Of a stretch of 64,000 nucleotides of DNA, positions 48,885 to 61,382 are shown piece after piece; position 1 is the stretch's first letter; each line of letters opens with the position of its first letter. This DNA comes from Microvelia longipes (taxonomy: Eukaryota > Arthropoda > Insecta > Hemiptera > Veliidae), in assembly GCA_018340805.1 (NCBI GenBank), contig JACMZG010001863.1, forward strand, positions 22,511,794 through 22,575,793, written 5' to 3'. A program made the translations under genes and the position numbers. Below the pieces are notes generated by a model that was not told the DNA's origin, did no database searches, and worked only from the letters and a program-made list of their open reading frames with translations.

Positions 48885-51800
48885 ATGTCAGAAAACGAAT
48901 TGATAGAAGCTGTACAGAATTTTGTTGATATTGTAAAAGACGACGTCAGGATATCAGGTACATAAATTACTTTATTCCCTGAAACGAATGTGCATTTGCA
49001 ACCTTGACCAAGTTATGTGCTCGTAAGTGGCGTGATGTGGTGTCCTGGTGATGGCATGAGCTTGGGTTACTGATATTTTTTTTCAAATTTTTAAATTTCA
49101 AAGAATACATATACTTCGTTCACACGCGGGGTTTGGCAGGGGGTTTAACCTCAACTGATCATACAGTATTTTTTTTTACCTATAGTTTAGAGATCACCCT
49201 GATAAAAAATGAGTGTCAGGGTTGAACCCCGTATTCAAACCCGTTCACATGACTACTGCCGTGGAGGCTGAACCCCCAGGTGTTCAAAGTAATAACTATT
49301 TATATCTTTTCGTTTCATTCATATCTTTCTAAATTTGATTGTCTCTGACTACAATCAGAGTAATTATATTGATCTAACATGTACCATTTACACTCAGCAT
49401 GTATTTAACATGTGATAGTATTCCATACGCATTATATTCAATCTTGTACTTGCACTGTATTATTTTTGATGATGGATTCAAATGATATAACTGATCCTAC
49501 TGAAACGTGCTTCTTTTATATTGAAGGTTCACTCGTGTTTTAAGGAAGTAAAATACTAATAAAATTATTCAATTTAATTTTGATTTCTTTGAATAATAAT
49601 AAAGTTACATAAAAATATTTGGAAAGTTATTTGCTGAAAAACTGTACTATTTTAGTGGAATAATAGTTTATTATTTGATACTACCGAGTTTTGCAAGACA
49701 TGAATAGTTGACACAATATAATGTCTCTCACACAATTATATTGGAATAATAGTTCATCAAAAAAGATTGCATATGTTCAGTAGGATCACCTTTTAAGGTG
49801 TAGTGATCTGGATTCCGTCTCATTAGTTCTAGTGTATCCGACTATATTCCCTATAAATCATTCTTACAATGTGTTTAAATAGTGTACTTAATATAATCCG
49901 CGCTTTTAGTATGTTGTGAGTAGGTAATACTGGTAAGGTAAAGTAATATTTAAGTTGAGATATTTCCTATGCTATGTAAATTAATTCAAAGATCCCCAAA
50001 ATTTAAAAAAATCAAATCAAATATTAAAACTTTTGGACATTAGACGTATGCTACATTTTAATGTAATTAAATTTTTAATTTTATAAACAACAGCTGTTAA
50101 TTTGTTATTTTTAGTGGAGGCACTTCCTGAGTCTGATGAAAGCTTTAATGGAGTTATTTTCTGGTTGCATTTTTGTAAGTTAGTCTTTTTTTCTTTAAAT
50201 TTGGTTCTGTAAATTGCTTAGAAATGGTTTTATTTATTTAGCTGATTCTACTAGTTCAAAACTTGAGTACTTTTGAATTGTATGCAATAGTGTCACAGTC
50301 ACTTTAGGGCTGGAAAAGTCTCCCTGTGGACAAAATATAGCCATTGCTTGCAAGATATTCTTATTAAAACCACTGGCTACCTTCTATTATGTGTCTTATT
50401 ACTCATTTTCAGTTGTGTATTTCTACGTTTTATATTTTTACTGATGAACCAAAATATATAGTTACCAATATTATACCCAATTAATGTACAATGAACGTGG
50501 TAACAACATGTTAAATTTGATATATTTAATTTTGTCATAAGTATTAATCGTACTTATATTTTACTTTAATAATTTTTACTCTATGATTAAAAATATTGCA
50601 TATTTTTTCCAAGGTGTGGAATGTCAAAAAGTAGCTCGAGGTGCTAGTAAATTAACTCTTGCTTACTCTCTCCCTCCGACCCCATCGCCTAGTGATGTTT
50701 CTGTACTTATTGCTGAACTGGTCTCGTCTTATTCAGCTTTAGTGAGGTGCTATTTGACTTTACCCAAGCAGCGAGGTATTGAGTTAGCTAAAGCTGTTAC
50801 ATCTTATCTAACATCCATTAAATCGTCCCTTTTGCATTTTCTGCAACTTTTTGTGAATGCATTAAAAGAATCCAGGTAAGTTTTACATTCAGAATTATTA
50901 TTAATATGATATACTTATGAAGTTTTTAGGGTTTTGAAGATAATCTTTGAAACCCTTATACTTTCTATCGAGCATCTGTCTGTCCGATTTCTTATCTCAG
51001 GAACTACAATAGCTAGGAAGTTGAAATTTGGTATACATGTGTAACTATTTTATCCAACAACAGGAAAAATACAGCCAACTATCTCACACGCACATCTGTC
51101 GATTTATGAGCGAGTGCACACATTCGCACATGAAAAATCATGTGGGGTATCAAATTGTAGGTATCGATGGATAGTACACAAATATGCATCGCTTTTTCAA
51201 AATGGCGGCTATTACACCCGTCAAAAATATCGAAAACCACCAAAAAATGCTTGTCCCCCCCCCCCCTTTTAAGGCATAAGGAGAAGCCCTAAAAATATGG
51301 GAAAAATAGCCAAGAAAAGCCCTTTACGGCCCAAAGAAATTCTTCGGAAAAAAAGTTTCAAAAGTTATTTTTAGCAATTTTATAATTGCACATACGTGCA
51401 CGCGCAAAAAAAATATTTTTTTGAATAATCATGTGGGGTATCAAATTGTAGGTATCGATGGGTAGTACACAAATATGCATCGCTTTTTCAAAATGGCGGC
51501 TATTACTCAATATAGCTAATACTCAAAATGTCTTTACTCTATGCTATAAAATTAGGTACTGATACACATATACAAAAAGGCAAGCGTAGCGAGCCCATGA
51601 ATTTTATGCCTTGTTCTAAATGTTTCTCTTAATGTAAAATTTGACAAACAAGCACAAAGAGGCGAGCGAAGCGAGCCCTAGTGTTTTATTGGTATTTTAA
51701 TTATATACTCTTAAAAAAGTACTGATATGCAAAGACATATAGGCGAGCAAAGCGAGCCCTTGAATCCTATTTTATGTTTAAATTGTTTCTATATATTAAG

Positions 51801-54239
51801 GCATCGACAAACAAACATATATGGGTGAGCGAGCGAGCCTTAGATTGTTGTGTAAAAGTTTGATTCTATAGTTTAAAATTTGCTAGTACTAAACAAGCAG
51901 ATGTTTACTCAAATTTCATGTTGTATTATAATTATTTTTCCTAAAATTAGTACAAACAGACACATATAGGTGAGCGAAATGAGCCCTAGTGAATTTGGTA
52001 AAATTATATGTTTACTCTGTGAAATTTGCAAATTACAAACATACAAATGAAACTAGTGATACAAGCAATTATATATTTTGTTATCCTTTCAGTGTAGATT
52101 CTAAATTAGGTACTGATTTCTGATACACTGAAACGCAAGCGGAGCGAGCTGTGGAATATTTTGTTATAACTTATTTATTTTTTCTAACATTAGGTATCGA
52201 CAAATACTAACATATAGGCGATTGAAGCGAGGCCTAGAATATTAAGTATAAGTATGATTGTATAGTATTAATACATTATATTTATGTAAATATCTGAGAA
52301 ACCCTTATAAAGTGACTACTCTGAAATCACAAATTTGCTTCTAGCAAAAAATAATGAACTGACGCGCACGCACACACACATATATATAGTATTAAGTAAG
52401 TAATTATTATTAGTAGTAAGTAGAAGTAATTATTTGAATATGGTTTATGGTATTGTTCTCTCTATTTATTGTGTAAGTACAGATGAAATAACCCTCTACC
52501 GGACGCACCTCAGAAAGGGTTTTGAACATTAAAAAATGTTAAAAAAAATTAGGCATGTATGTTATTAATTAGTAATTTTAAATATGTTTATAAATAAACA
52601 AAAATTAAAAAATACATGCGTCAGCTGTATTTGTAAATATTATTTCTCAGAAATTCAAAATAACAGAAGTTACACAATTAAAAATAATATATTATTTTTA
52701 TATAAAATAATCATTTTACAGGCTACAAGCCTGTGTGCATGTTAAATAAATAAATTTAAAAAAAATAAATTAATATAAAAAAAGTAATTTATTACTAGGT
52801 GTGCTACAGTACTTCAGCAGCAATGTTACTTATATTGTATAAAAAATTAGGTCTCAATATTACCCACCGGATAATGATATTATCTCAACAAAGGTTCAGT
52901 CGAAGCATAAGTCGAGCCTCTGTCACCTTAACCAATCAATAAAATTTTATTCAGAAAATTCAATTTTTGCTGGTGAATTCCAGCAACTGTTTGAGTTAAC
53001 TAGTTTTATTTTCGTCCCATCTGGTGTTGTGTATACAATTATTTATTTTTTTTGCCTATTTTATATTCTTAAAATAACATTTTTAGTTTAGTCCATTGAA
53101 TGTTGCACGAATAATATAAATTATAAGTATATATTTATTTGTACAGTGGTTACCCAGACCTATGCAGTGTTGGAGTTTTGCTGGATGAGTGTAAGCAAGT
53201 TTGTAAACTTCCAACTGATAACAAGCATGCAGTTATATCTGTTATTCAAAATGACAATGATTTTATGATTGATACTGTTGATGAAATCACAGCCGTAAGT
53301 GTTCAGTTATTTTTTTAAAGTAATGTGAGCAATTTAATTTTTCAATAGTTAGTTTTTGCTTTAAGTAAACCTAAAGTTTACCCCTGGATGTTGTCTAGTA
53401 AAAGCGTAAGATTTATTCTCAACTAAAGTTTATTATCTATTTGTTATAATTTAGTACTCTGTCTGAAATCTCAGAGTGTAATTGGTGAGGATGGTTTCCC
53501 AAGCAACTTTTGTTTGAAAATTTGTCTACTTCTCAACTTTCTTCTAGTTAGATAAAGTTCTCAGTAAAGTGAATATACCAATTAAAACAAAATGTGTGGA
53601 TAAAAGTCAAATGCCCCTTATATTATAATTCAAGCTACCAATTATTTGATTTTAATTAATTGTTTTGAAACCTTCTGCTTCCAGGAAATGAAGAATCAAA
53701 TAAATCTTAAGAGGAGTGGTAGTCAAGGAGTCATGTCAGCTGAGGACGATGATGAAAATGAACTATGGTCAGATACTGAGTTTACTATTGTGTCTCACAG
53801 TCTTAGATTAGCTAAACTGGGACGTACTGCCACTGAAACTGCTCTGAAAATTCTTAAAGGTGATAATTGGAAACCGAATACTAGTGAAAACAGAATGTTA
53901 GCTCAAGAAACATCCAGTGAAAGCAAGCTTGAACTAAGCGAAATCAAATTATTAGATGAATTAGCTCAATATTCATCTCAACTTAGTCCACAGTTGGATG
54001 ATCTTTTTGCTTTTATTTACCCACCTGTGGATACTGAATCGCTGCCACCTGTTGTCGATAAATTTGTTGAATGTTTGAATAATTTTATTACTCGATTTGA
54101 AAAACTACCAGAACAGAAAGCTAAAGAGATAGAATTGATTCAGAATATTAAAATACAACTAGATAAGACAAGTCAACAGTTAAAAACACTGCTGGTATCC
54201 AATGAAATAATGAATCTTGCTGATATGAATCTTGGATAA
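48885..54239 (+). CDS. CCNDBP1: Cyclin-D1-binding protein 1 homologue (GCIP/CCNDBP1), complete, five exons
   Basis: Exons are 48885-48957, 50115-50174, 50614-50875, 53147-53294 and 53685-54239. All introns are GT-AG, the phases fit, and together they encode 365 aa (human CCNDBP1 is about 360). The ATG is fixed by an in-frame TAA two codons upstream (48879-48881). Family features, recalled from human GCIP, appear in order: an FNGVIFW segment (about 35-41), a VARGASKLTL helix continuing into a LPKQRGIELAKAV helix in exon 3, the DNKHAVISVI block in exon 4, an acidic AEDDDENE stretch (200-207), then SPQLDDLFAFIYPPV (282-296). In mammals the protein binds cyclin D and helix-loop-helix partners and restrains E2F/Rb-dependent growth; the role here is inferred from that. 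No signal peptide or membrane segment is seen. Intron 1 holds a dispersed repeat and intron 3 holds a GC-motif array. The gene converges on the reticulocalbin gene. Confidence 0.87.
49110..49915 (+). repeat. Dispersed repeat, copy 2, in CCNDBP1 intron 1
   Basis: Contains 'gaaggttcactcgtgtttta', 'ttgatttctttgaataataa', 'taaagttacataaaaa' and 'gattccgtctcattagttct', as in copy 1. It begins at 'acttcgttcacacgcgggg' and fills most of intron 1. Confidence 0.5.
51128..51507 (+). repeat. Two 84-bp direct repeats in CCNDBP1 intron 3
   Basis: Nearly identical segments at about 51131-51213 and 51425-51507 contain 'atcatgtggggtatcaaatt', 'gtaggtatcgatgg' and 'tcaaaatggcggctattac'. The spacer holds a C12 run and AT-rich sequence. 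This is probably the left part of the same mobile block as the array that follows. Confidence 0.65.
51570..52310 (+). repeat. Second copy of the gcgagcgaagcgagc array, in CCNDBP1 intron 3
   Basis: Motif-bearing units lie near 51580, 51661, 51741, 51824, 51967, 52047, 52130 and 52216, with the same spacing and the same final unit ('aggcgattgaagcgaggcc', 'tattaagtataagtatgatt') as at 30.5 kb. Unit-by-unit likeness shows that the whole block was copied. Confidence 0.75.
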
Positions 54240-54492
54240 AAAACACTATTAGACGTTTTTACTTTAAAACATTGATGATTCTGAAATGAAACTTGAAAAT
54301 AGCTGGTGTTTCAGATCAGATTTAAAATTAAGTAAAGTGTTTTTTTAGAAAGGCCTGTTTTACTTATAGGATATACTGCCATATAAATCATGTTTCTTCC
54401 AATGAAAAATCCAGCTGCTCATAATTAAAGTTACTTTTTTAATTTATTTACCATTTTTAGAGAAATGATTGTTTTGTTTTTTTATTAAAAAA

Positions 54493-54498
54493 AATAAA
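54493..54498 (+). terminator. Poly(A) signal AATAAA of CCNDBP1 homologue
   Basis: A canonical AATAAA lies about 254 nt after the stop codon at 54237-54239, within an A-rich run and followed by a GT/T-rich stretch (ggtgtgataattt). This would give a 3' UTR of roughly 275 nt. It is the first AATAAA after the stop. Confidence 0.6.
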
Positions 54499-54956
54499 GA
54501 GGTGAATTATTTTTCCATATTTTTGGTGTGATAATTTACTAATACCAACCATTAAATTTACTAGTTTGCGACTAACTATCCATCGAGGTATAAACAAAAT
54601 AAATTTTTATTACTTTAGTTTTGTTTAGAGGAGAATAATTATTATTATGATAAATTCCCCACTCTATAAAAATACCTTTAAAATCTCTTTTTATTTCATG
54701 TACCAAGGCTTCAAATCCTAAGTGGGCTTTGTAACTTCTTTTTGAAGAGAAAAATGTATACTTCAAATTTAGAGTTCAAATCCCTAATTTGTTCTACTTG
54801 GGACTAAGTTACAACTGGTGTTGTTTTATTTAAATGTGCATCTGACGTTAAGTTAATATTCTGAGGAATCCTCTTAACATGGCTTTATAAAGAAAAACTT
54901 TCTTACAAATGTCAGCTTAATTCCATTGCTTCTAAAATTACAATTTTGTTCTGTGC

Positions 54957-55107
54957 AGGCCCGTAGCCATCCAAAACTCGTTGGGGGGAGGGGCGAAATT
55001 CACACATCTGCAAGGGAATCCCACAAAAACTACTTTGTCAGAGGGGGCAAAAAAAAATTCTTCTAGGGGGGGGATGCTCCTCTGGCCCCTACTTGGCTAC
55101 GGGCCTA
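54957..55107 (+). mobile_element. 151-bp MITE, AGGCCCGTAGCC termini, 9-bp duplication
   Basis: AGGCCCGTAGCC opens and GGCTACGGGCCT closes the element. GTTCTGTGC flanks it on both sides (54948-54956 and 55108-55116) without mismatch. The interior is purine-rich with G runs. It lies just downstream of CCNDBP1. Confidence 0.8.
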
Positions 55108-55116
55108 GTTCTGTGC

Positions 55117-56756
55117 CAATGGCAATATGAAGTTTAAAAATATTATTTGAAAATAAAGTGAAATTAAAGTGCCAATATAAGATCACTAAAGCTAAGTAGC
55201 ATCAAGTGTGGATTTAGCATTTCTAATACAGGCTGGATATTTCTCCCACTAGCATCAATTACAGGAGTTAACATGGCGGGTTAATTATCTCAACAAAAAA
55301 ACATTATTTAGTTTACAAATTTTAATTTTTACACAAAAAATCTTATGATCCTAATTTTGTTCGTTTCAGTATGAATAAATATGAATATGTGGTACACAAA
55401 AGTTAGTAATAAAGTTTAGCTTACAGAGAGCTTTATAAAATTATTATTATTTTCAATAAACGATAACTTTAATAGAACCAACCAAGTATAACAACCAAAA
55501 TTAAGAAAGATTTATCATTTGTATCAGTCATTCAATTATTTAAGAGTACTTAAATTTTAAAGCTCTGCAACCTAGAAAATATAAAAAGAAACCTTAAAAA
55601 GCTAGTTATGTTATTTAAAATGAATAAATAAGTTTCTACTATACTAAATGTAAAAACAATACAATAATCTAGGTTTAAAAAATTAAGAAAAGTACTAACT
55701 TTCCTACTATGCATATAAGATGCATGTTGTTTTAAGTTGTGACTAGTTACATTAACTTAATTCGAAATAAAAAGTTTTATAAAGTTTATTTGGTTACATG
55801 ATCTAAAAAATACTTTTCATAAATTTTAACTGGTGATTGTACGAGTAATACAATCAAGATAATTTGCTTCTTTCTGTGCTTATCCATAATTGAATATTAT
55901 TTGCATTATAACTTTAACTATTACTTATTGTCTACCTTAATTTATTTGTCAATGACTGTATTTATAAATACAGTGTGTGAATTTACTATTATAGCAATGA
56001 TACAATACTGATAGACAATATCAAAAAATCATTAACTGGACCACTATAATTTACACTCAGACGCCTAATATAGTATACAGAATTGTTATAATTAATAATA
56101 AGATATTTTTTAATTAAGGCATAAGCCAAGTACAAACATAATGTATGTACTTTTCATTTAAATGTAAGTTAAAGTTGTATAAGAATATATTAGGTGCCCA
56201 GTTGTATGAGACTGAGAGCAAATAAATTTAAGATAAGGAACAATATATATTTACATATTACTTAAATCTAAAACTTAACATTCTTAAAAAACAAACTCAT
56301 ATTTTAAGGGTGTACTAAAGCGATGCTTTTAAACTCCCCAAATTACTGCATCCCTATTTGACTTGGAGACTTACAATTTTTTAGGAGCTAAATGATGTAT
56401 TTATACGAAACGATCTTTTTCAAATTTTTGATACCATGCATAGAAACTTATTTTTGTTTGTTTTAAAAAAATCCATTCTAAAGGTATTAATTCTACGGCT
56501 TTAAATATTACATATACCAAATGTAGTGCGATTCTGATCAAACTTCAAAAAAAAAAAAAAAAAAAATCTAAGCATACTTCAGGGAATACAATTGAAATTT
56601 TGCACGACAAAAATAAGGCAGTTTAACCTCACTAGGTCAATATGTAAACATTATATAGTAAAAACATGGTGCGATAACAAACTTTTTGAGATCAAATAAA
56701 AAATAAACACTCGTTATAATCAAAATTAAAATGTTGAACTTATTGTCAAGGTTTTT
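55117..56756. other. Convergent spacer between CCNDBP1 and reticulocalbin genes
   Basis: AT-rich, with an A20 run at 56547-56566. No open frame of interest and no repeat recognised elsewhere in the window. Confidence 0.5.
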
Positions 56757-56762
56757 TTTATT
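56757..56762 (-). terminator. Candidate poly(A) signal AATAAA for the reticulocalbin gene
   Basis: On the minus strand an AATAAA lies about 425 nt past the stop codon at 57184-57186. The region is AT-rich, so chance hits are expected. This is a plausible but weak assignment. Confidence 0.3.
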
Positions 56763-57183
56763 TTAGAGGGAGTACACCCTTAAGTGAACTAAATTTTATG
56801 AAAAGTAATATCCTAATATAGGAAAAATATGGCAATAGTTGATTACAAAAGGTGGGTAAATACTCATCAAATAAATAGGTCCAATAAATATTGAAAATAT
56901 TTTTTAAATAATTACTTTCCTATTAAACTAGATTGAAATAAATAACTTAATTAGTTAATTATAAAATAGTATTAGCATTTTTGTGTAGTCCCTAGATATC
57001 AATATCAATTCAGAAGTAAGCTCCAATTATAACTATATATAAATAATTATCCAGGATTAAAGATAAGGAGAGAAAAAATAGTTATTTAAAAATCCATTGA
57101 ATTGTCCAGTATGAGAAGGCCAACAAAATTTATCAAAGAAATCAATATTCTAACAGATAGATTTGACAGCCATTTGTTTATAT

Positions 57184-60100
57184 TTAAAGTTCATCCATAA
57201 AAGTATGAATGTTGTGTAGATGTTCGCCATAATCAGTTGCCTCACTCCCAACAAATGTTTCATGGTTGTCTAAAACTTCATTGAAAGAAAGTAAATTATC
57301 TTGATCATCATCAGCTGATGCAAATAAATGTTGTACTTCTTCTTCTGCTATCTCTCTGCAAATTATAATAAATAACAAATATATCACAAGTGTTACCATA
57401 TTGTCTTACAATAAAATGTTTTTTGTGCAAAGTCAAATTAGAGACTAGTTAGTCAAAATCAATATCCCTTGCTAAATTACAGAGAAGAATAATATTGAGC
57501 ACTTTAAAATTAGCCACTTAACAACTAAGATCCTTATAGATAAAATTAAATTTTTAAATAAAACTAGAATGAATCAATAAAATTGGTTAGAGCCTATTTT
57601 AAAGTTACTTACTCATTGCTAGGAACTATCCAAGACAGTATTTCATTTGAATTTAGCTTCCCATCCTTATCTTTGTCGTACTCAACATCAAACCTATCTT
57701 TCTCAGCTATTAACCATTCCTTATCATGACTTTTTGCTAAAACCCAAAACAATTGAATACAGAGCAACTAACAAAATTTAAATCAAGGATAAGTGATCAC
57801 TAAACTGTGAGAATTAATGTATTTAAAGAGACTGTGAGAATTAATATATTTTAAAATATATTGTACTAATTGTACAATATATAGTACTATAATGTAGTAA
57901 ATTAAATTTTACTCATTACAATATATAGTTCTACAATGTAGTAAATTATATTGTTCTAATTAACTATCATTCTTATCAATGTCAATATGGTAGGGGTGAA
58001 GTAATGACAATAATCTCCCCTCAGGATTCACAAAAACATGTAGAAAAATCCTGTATTTTGAGAGTAATATTAAAACAGTAGCTCACCAGACAATTAAGTA
58101 ATGGCACTGTTATTTCGCACTATTGATTTTTTTATTTTTGCCCAGGTGAATTGCACTATTATTTTTTGTTGCTTTATGTTAAAAGTATGCTATATACTTT
58201 TAACATAAAACTTAAAATCATAGTCTAGACTAGAGGATATAGCAAAAATATATTCAAACACTGCTGAACTTGAATGTGTTGTAATGTGACGTGTACTAGA
58301 TCTTTACCATCATGTCTTAAAAGACCAAAAATCAAAATTAGCTATCAAAAACCTCGCATACCTCTTTCTCCTAGAAATTCTTGAAAATCGATGAATCCAT
58401 CATGGTCCTTATCTTTTTCTTTCAAAGTATGATTAAGTATAAGGGGAAGCATTTCAGGGTGTTCCTCTGGATGAGAAAATGTTAAAAATTCATTTTTATC
58501 TAAAACACCATCTTGGTTTTTATCTGATACTTGAAACATGAGTTTATCATTTTCCATCATAGTTTCTTCATCCTGGTGTCTTAAAGAATCCTCGTCATCT
58601 CCACCAAATGTGTCCATTTTGTATTCTTCCCAAGTAATTAACCCATCTTCATTTTCATCAGCATCTTCAAACCTTTCTTTACTTTCTTCTTCACTTAGCA
58701 TTCTAAAAAAAATGTAAAAGATTACTAATTGTTTTTCCAAATTAATAATTGATAATAGTTATAAATTAATTGAAGGTTCATATTCTAAAATCATGGCATG
58801 TTTTCTCCATGTGCCTACTTTTCAATAAATTTACTCTGTTACAATAGTTTTCAGAAATATATTAATTCAAAGAACTAGATTGTTCAAAATCCCGAAATCA
58901 ATTTAATAGTTAAATCAGTTTTAATGCAATTTTAGGTAAAATATAAATGACGTAAATCTGAATACCCAAAACCTCAAATAAGATTTGGATTACCGTGTAT
59001 AATATGTACACAATATGAACTATCCTAGATCACCCTAAACACATTTTTTATTTGGCGCTTAAACTTACTTAAAAGAACGAAGAATCCAAGCTTTTAATTC
59101 TTGTCTACTTATACTTTGATCTCCATTTAAATCCATTTTAACTAGAAGTATTTTAAGTCTTCTCTTAGCTTCATCTGGAGGTAAATGGTCAAACTCTTCA
59201 GCATCTTTTACACTGCCTGGAATATAAAAAATACTTTAATTTACTAAGAAATCTAGTTCTAAACTGGAAGTTTTTGTACACCCTTTGGCTACAGGCAATT
59301 GAATTGTTTTTATTACACAAACTTAACAGCCCTGTGGCCTCCAATTTGAGTTATATGTCTTTGCCCCAGCCCCTAAAAATTATTTGTAAGTCTGTTTGAA
59401 TTAATCTGAAACTTTTACTCTTGCATAAACTTCAAGCACTTATTGTTTAAAATTTCCTCTTAACTTACTAAATGAAAAATCTTGTTTTGTAATAGGAAAA
59501 AATGTTACAGTTAATCAATGGAACCTTATTTAATAATGTATTGTATTTATTTTTGTTAAAAACTGATAATTACGTATTAATAGATTTTGCTATGGTATTT
59601 GCCTATTGGCTCACAAACCCCCTGATACCTTTTGCAAATCTCTAGAATATTTGAGGCTTATACCACTTAAAAATTTAACTTAAGATCTGACTTCAAGTTA
59701 GATATGTTTCCGTAGCAAGCCAGTAGTCAGCCAAATATTAGAGGGGGAGGCAAAGATTCACACTCCTTTAAGGGAACTCTGCTAAAAAAACTTCATTGTC
59801 TGAGGGGGTGTCATTTTATCTAGAAAGGGGGCTCATCTCTCCCTTGCTACAGATCTGTTCCATAGGTTAAAGCTATAAAACCTAATTCTTTTACAAGGTT
59901 TACCACTCCTTTTTGGAGGAATACTGAAGTTAAATTAAATTTTAACCCCTTGATATGGCTGCATATTTTTTCCATCCAATAGGAAGCAACATCCTTGTAC
60001 CTCTCAATAGATAATGTTGTATAAAAACTGATTAACTCATGTATTTTGTAGTAGAGTTAAGAATCGTAGGCATGAGTAAAATGTGTGCAAAGCAAGGGAA

Positions 60101-60690
60101 GAGCGTAATGATTAAATTGTGATACTATCATTTTTACAAAAGTAGAACTTGATTAAGTAAGACTTAACAATCCAGACTTACTGAACAATAGATCTCTGGT
60201 TGCATTGCAAAAGGGATCTATCCTCAACCCCGACCACACTAAATAATCTTATTAAATATGTATTTGACAGCATGGTAAATGTATTTTTATTCCATCTAAA
60301 TACCAATACATTTTGGTGCAGTTTTCCAGGAATCTCTTAATATTATTTTACAAAGACCAATTTCATAAAGGTTATGTTTAATGAAAGTTTAGATTCGGCA
60401 ACGCGTTCATATCTTCTCAGAGAGAAGAAAGAATCATCCTTGGACAAAATTTAATTAGTCTAAAGCTCACCTATGATAGATTCATGATCAAATTCTGATC
60501 TGTGTTGTCCATCTACATTGTGATCATGGTCTCTTCGAACATATGCTCCGTCTTCAACTCTTTCTTTATTTATCTGATGCGAATGAATGTGTGCAGGAGA
60601 AGCTGGTGTTACTTCCCATGTTAAACAAGTTATAAATAGTAATAATAAAATAGCTCGCTCTAACAGCGGCAAACCTAACACAGAATTCAT
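57184..60690 (-). CDS. RCN2: Reticulocalbin-2-like CREC EF-hand protein, complete, five coding exons
   Basis: Coding exons on the minus strand are 60471-60690, 59069-59216, 58362-58702, 57613-57736 and 57184-57355. All joins are GT-AG with matching phases, giving 334 aa. The first ATG (60688-60690) starts a signal peptide with the core AILLLLFITCL (13-23). Six EF-hand loops follow: 102-113, 138-149, 183-194, 220-231, 257-268 and 293-304. The sixth has Asn instead of Gly at loop position 6. The HPEE motif (200-203) and the end GSEATDYG...MDEL match reticulocalbin-2/ERC-55 rather than calumenin. CREC proteins are low-affinity Ca2+ binders of the ER and secretory pathway; the usual C-terminal signal is HDEL, and here it is MDEL. 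Possible upstream residues would have to start at a TTG, so the ATG at 60690 is preferred. The gene lies tail-to-tail with CCNDBP1, about 2.9 kb from it. Confidence 0.9.
59717..59855 (+). mobile_element. MITE, AGGCCCGTAGCC family, diverged, in reticulocalbin intron 1
   Basis: 'aagccagtagtcagccaaat', 'attcacactcctttaaggga', 'ttgtctgagggggtgtcatt' and 'cccttgctacagatct' follow the family. Flanks TTTCCGTAG and GTTCCATAG agree at 7 of 9 bases. Confidence 0.6.
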
Positions 60691-61106
60691 TTTATCCTCT
60701 ATCAAATCATAAAACAAATTAGAACATTTGAATTAAATAGAATTAAAGAAGCCACACCTTTACTTAAGTACTTATTAAGGAAATTAAAATAACAAAAGAG
60801 AATAAAAATAAATCTTGTAAGGAATTCTAGAATTTTAATCAAACTAACCTACTCCTTTGAAACCTACTCGTTCTTCTTTTTTTATGTCATTAAATTAATA
60901 TACATGACAATACACACTGATATGTTTATTTTCTTTGTAAATTAATGCGCATCTTGTAAGAAAATTAAAAATCAATCATTTATGGTTTAGTAGAAAACCC
61001 TAACGAGTTTCAAATATGTGTTCTAACTAAAGTAATATATAAACCAAGTAGGGAAACTCCTATACTGACACATGTAAAACAATTCAGACCTGCCAGATAT
61101 CTCCAT

Positions 61107-61382
61107 AGAGATATATACTAGAGGAGGCATAGCCTATCTTAATACATTGAGAGCCTGAAACATTTGGGGCTCTGGTAAACTCATTGAAACCTCCCTCCAA
61201 TAGGAAATAAGTATAATTAATCATTTTTTTCGGCTCCGTAGATTTATGTTGTGATTGTATTTTAAACATTTTACTAATATTTACTGTTTTTGTTCTGTTA
61301 TTGATGAAAATGATAATCGAATGTGGTCAGTCACTTTTCGATGTTTCAAAACTCAACCAATAGGCCCCCTAGTAATACATAC
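61107..61382 (+). mobile_element. MITE, GGAGGTTTCAATGAG family
   Basis: It runs from 'agagatatatactagaggag' through 'catttggggctctggtaaac' and 'tcattgaaacctccctcc' to 'gtggtcagtcacttttcgat' and 'aataggccccctagtaatac'. The ends form imperfect inverted repeats (agagatat..tactagagg). Confidence 0.6.

Noticed and set aside
53646..53684. Open frame extending upstream of the last CCNDBP1 exon
   Set aside because: A ttctgcttccag acceptor ends at 53684, and phase 0 continuity with exon 4 is exact. The extension is intron.
60691..60717. Nine extra N-terminal residues for reticulocalbin
   Set aside because: The extension would begin at TTG. The ATG at 60690 gives a good signal peptide and is preferred.
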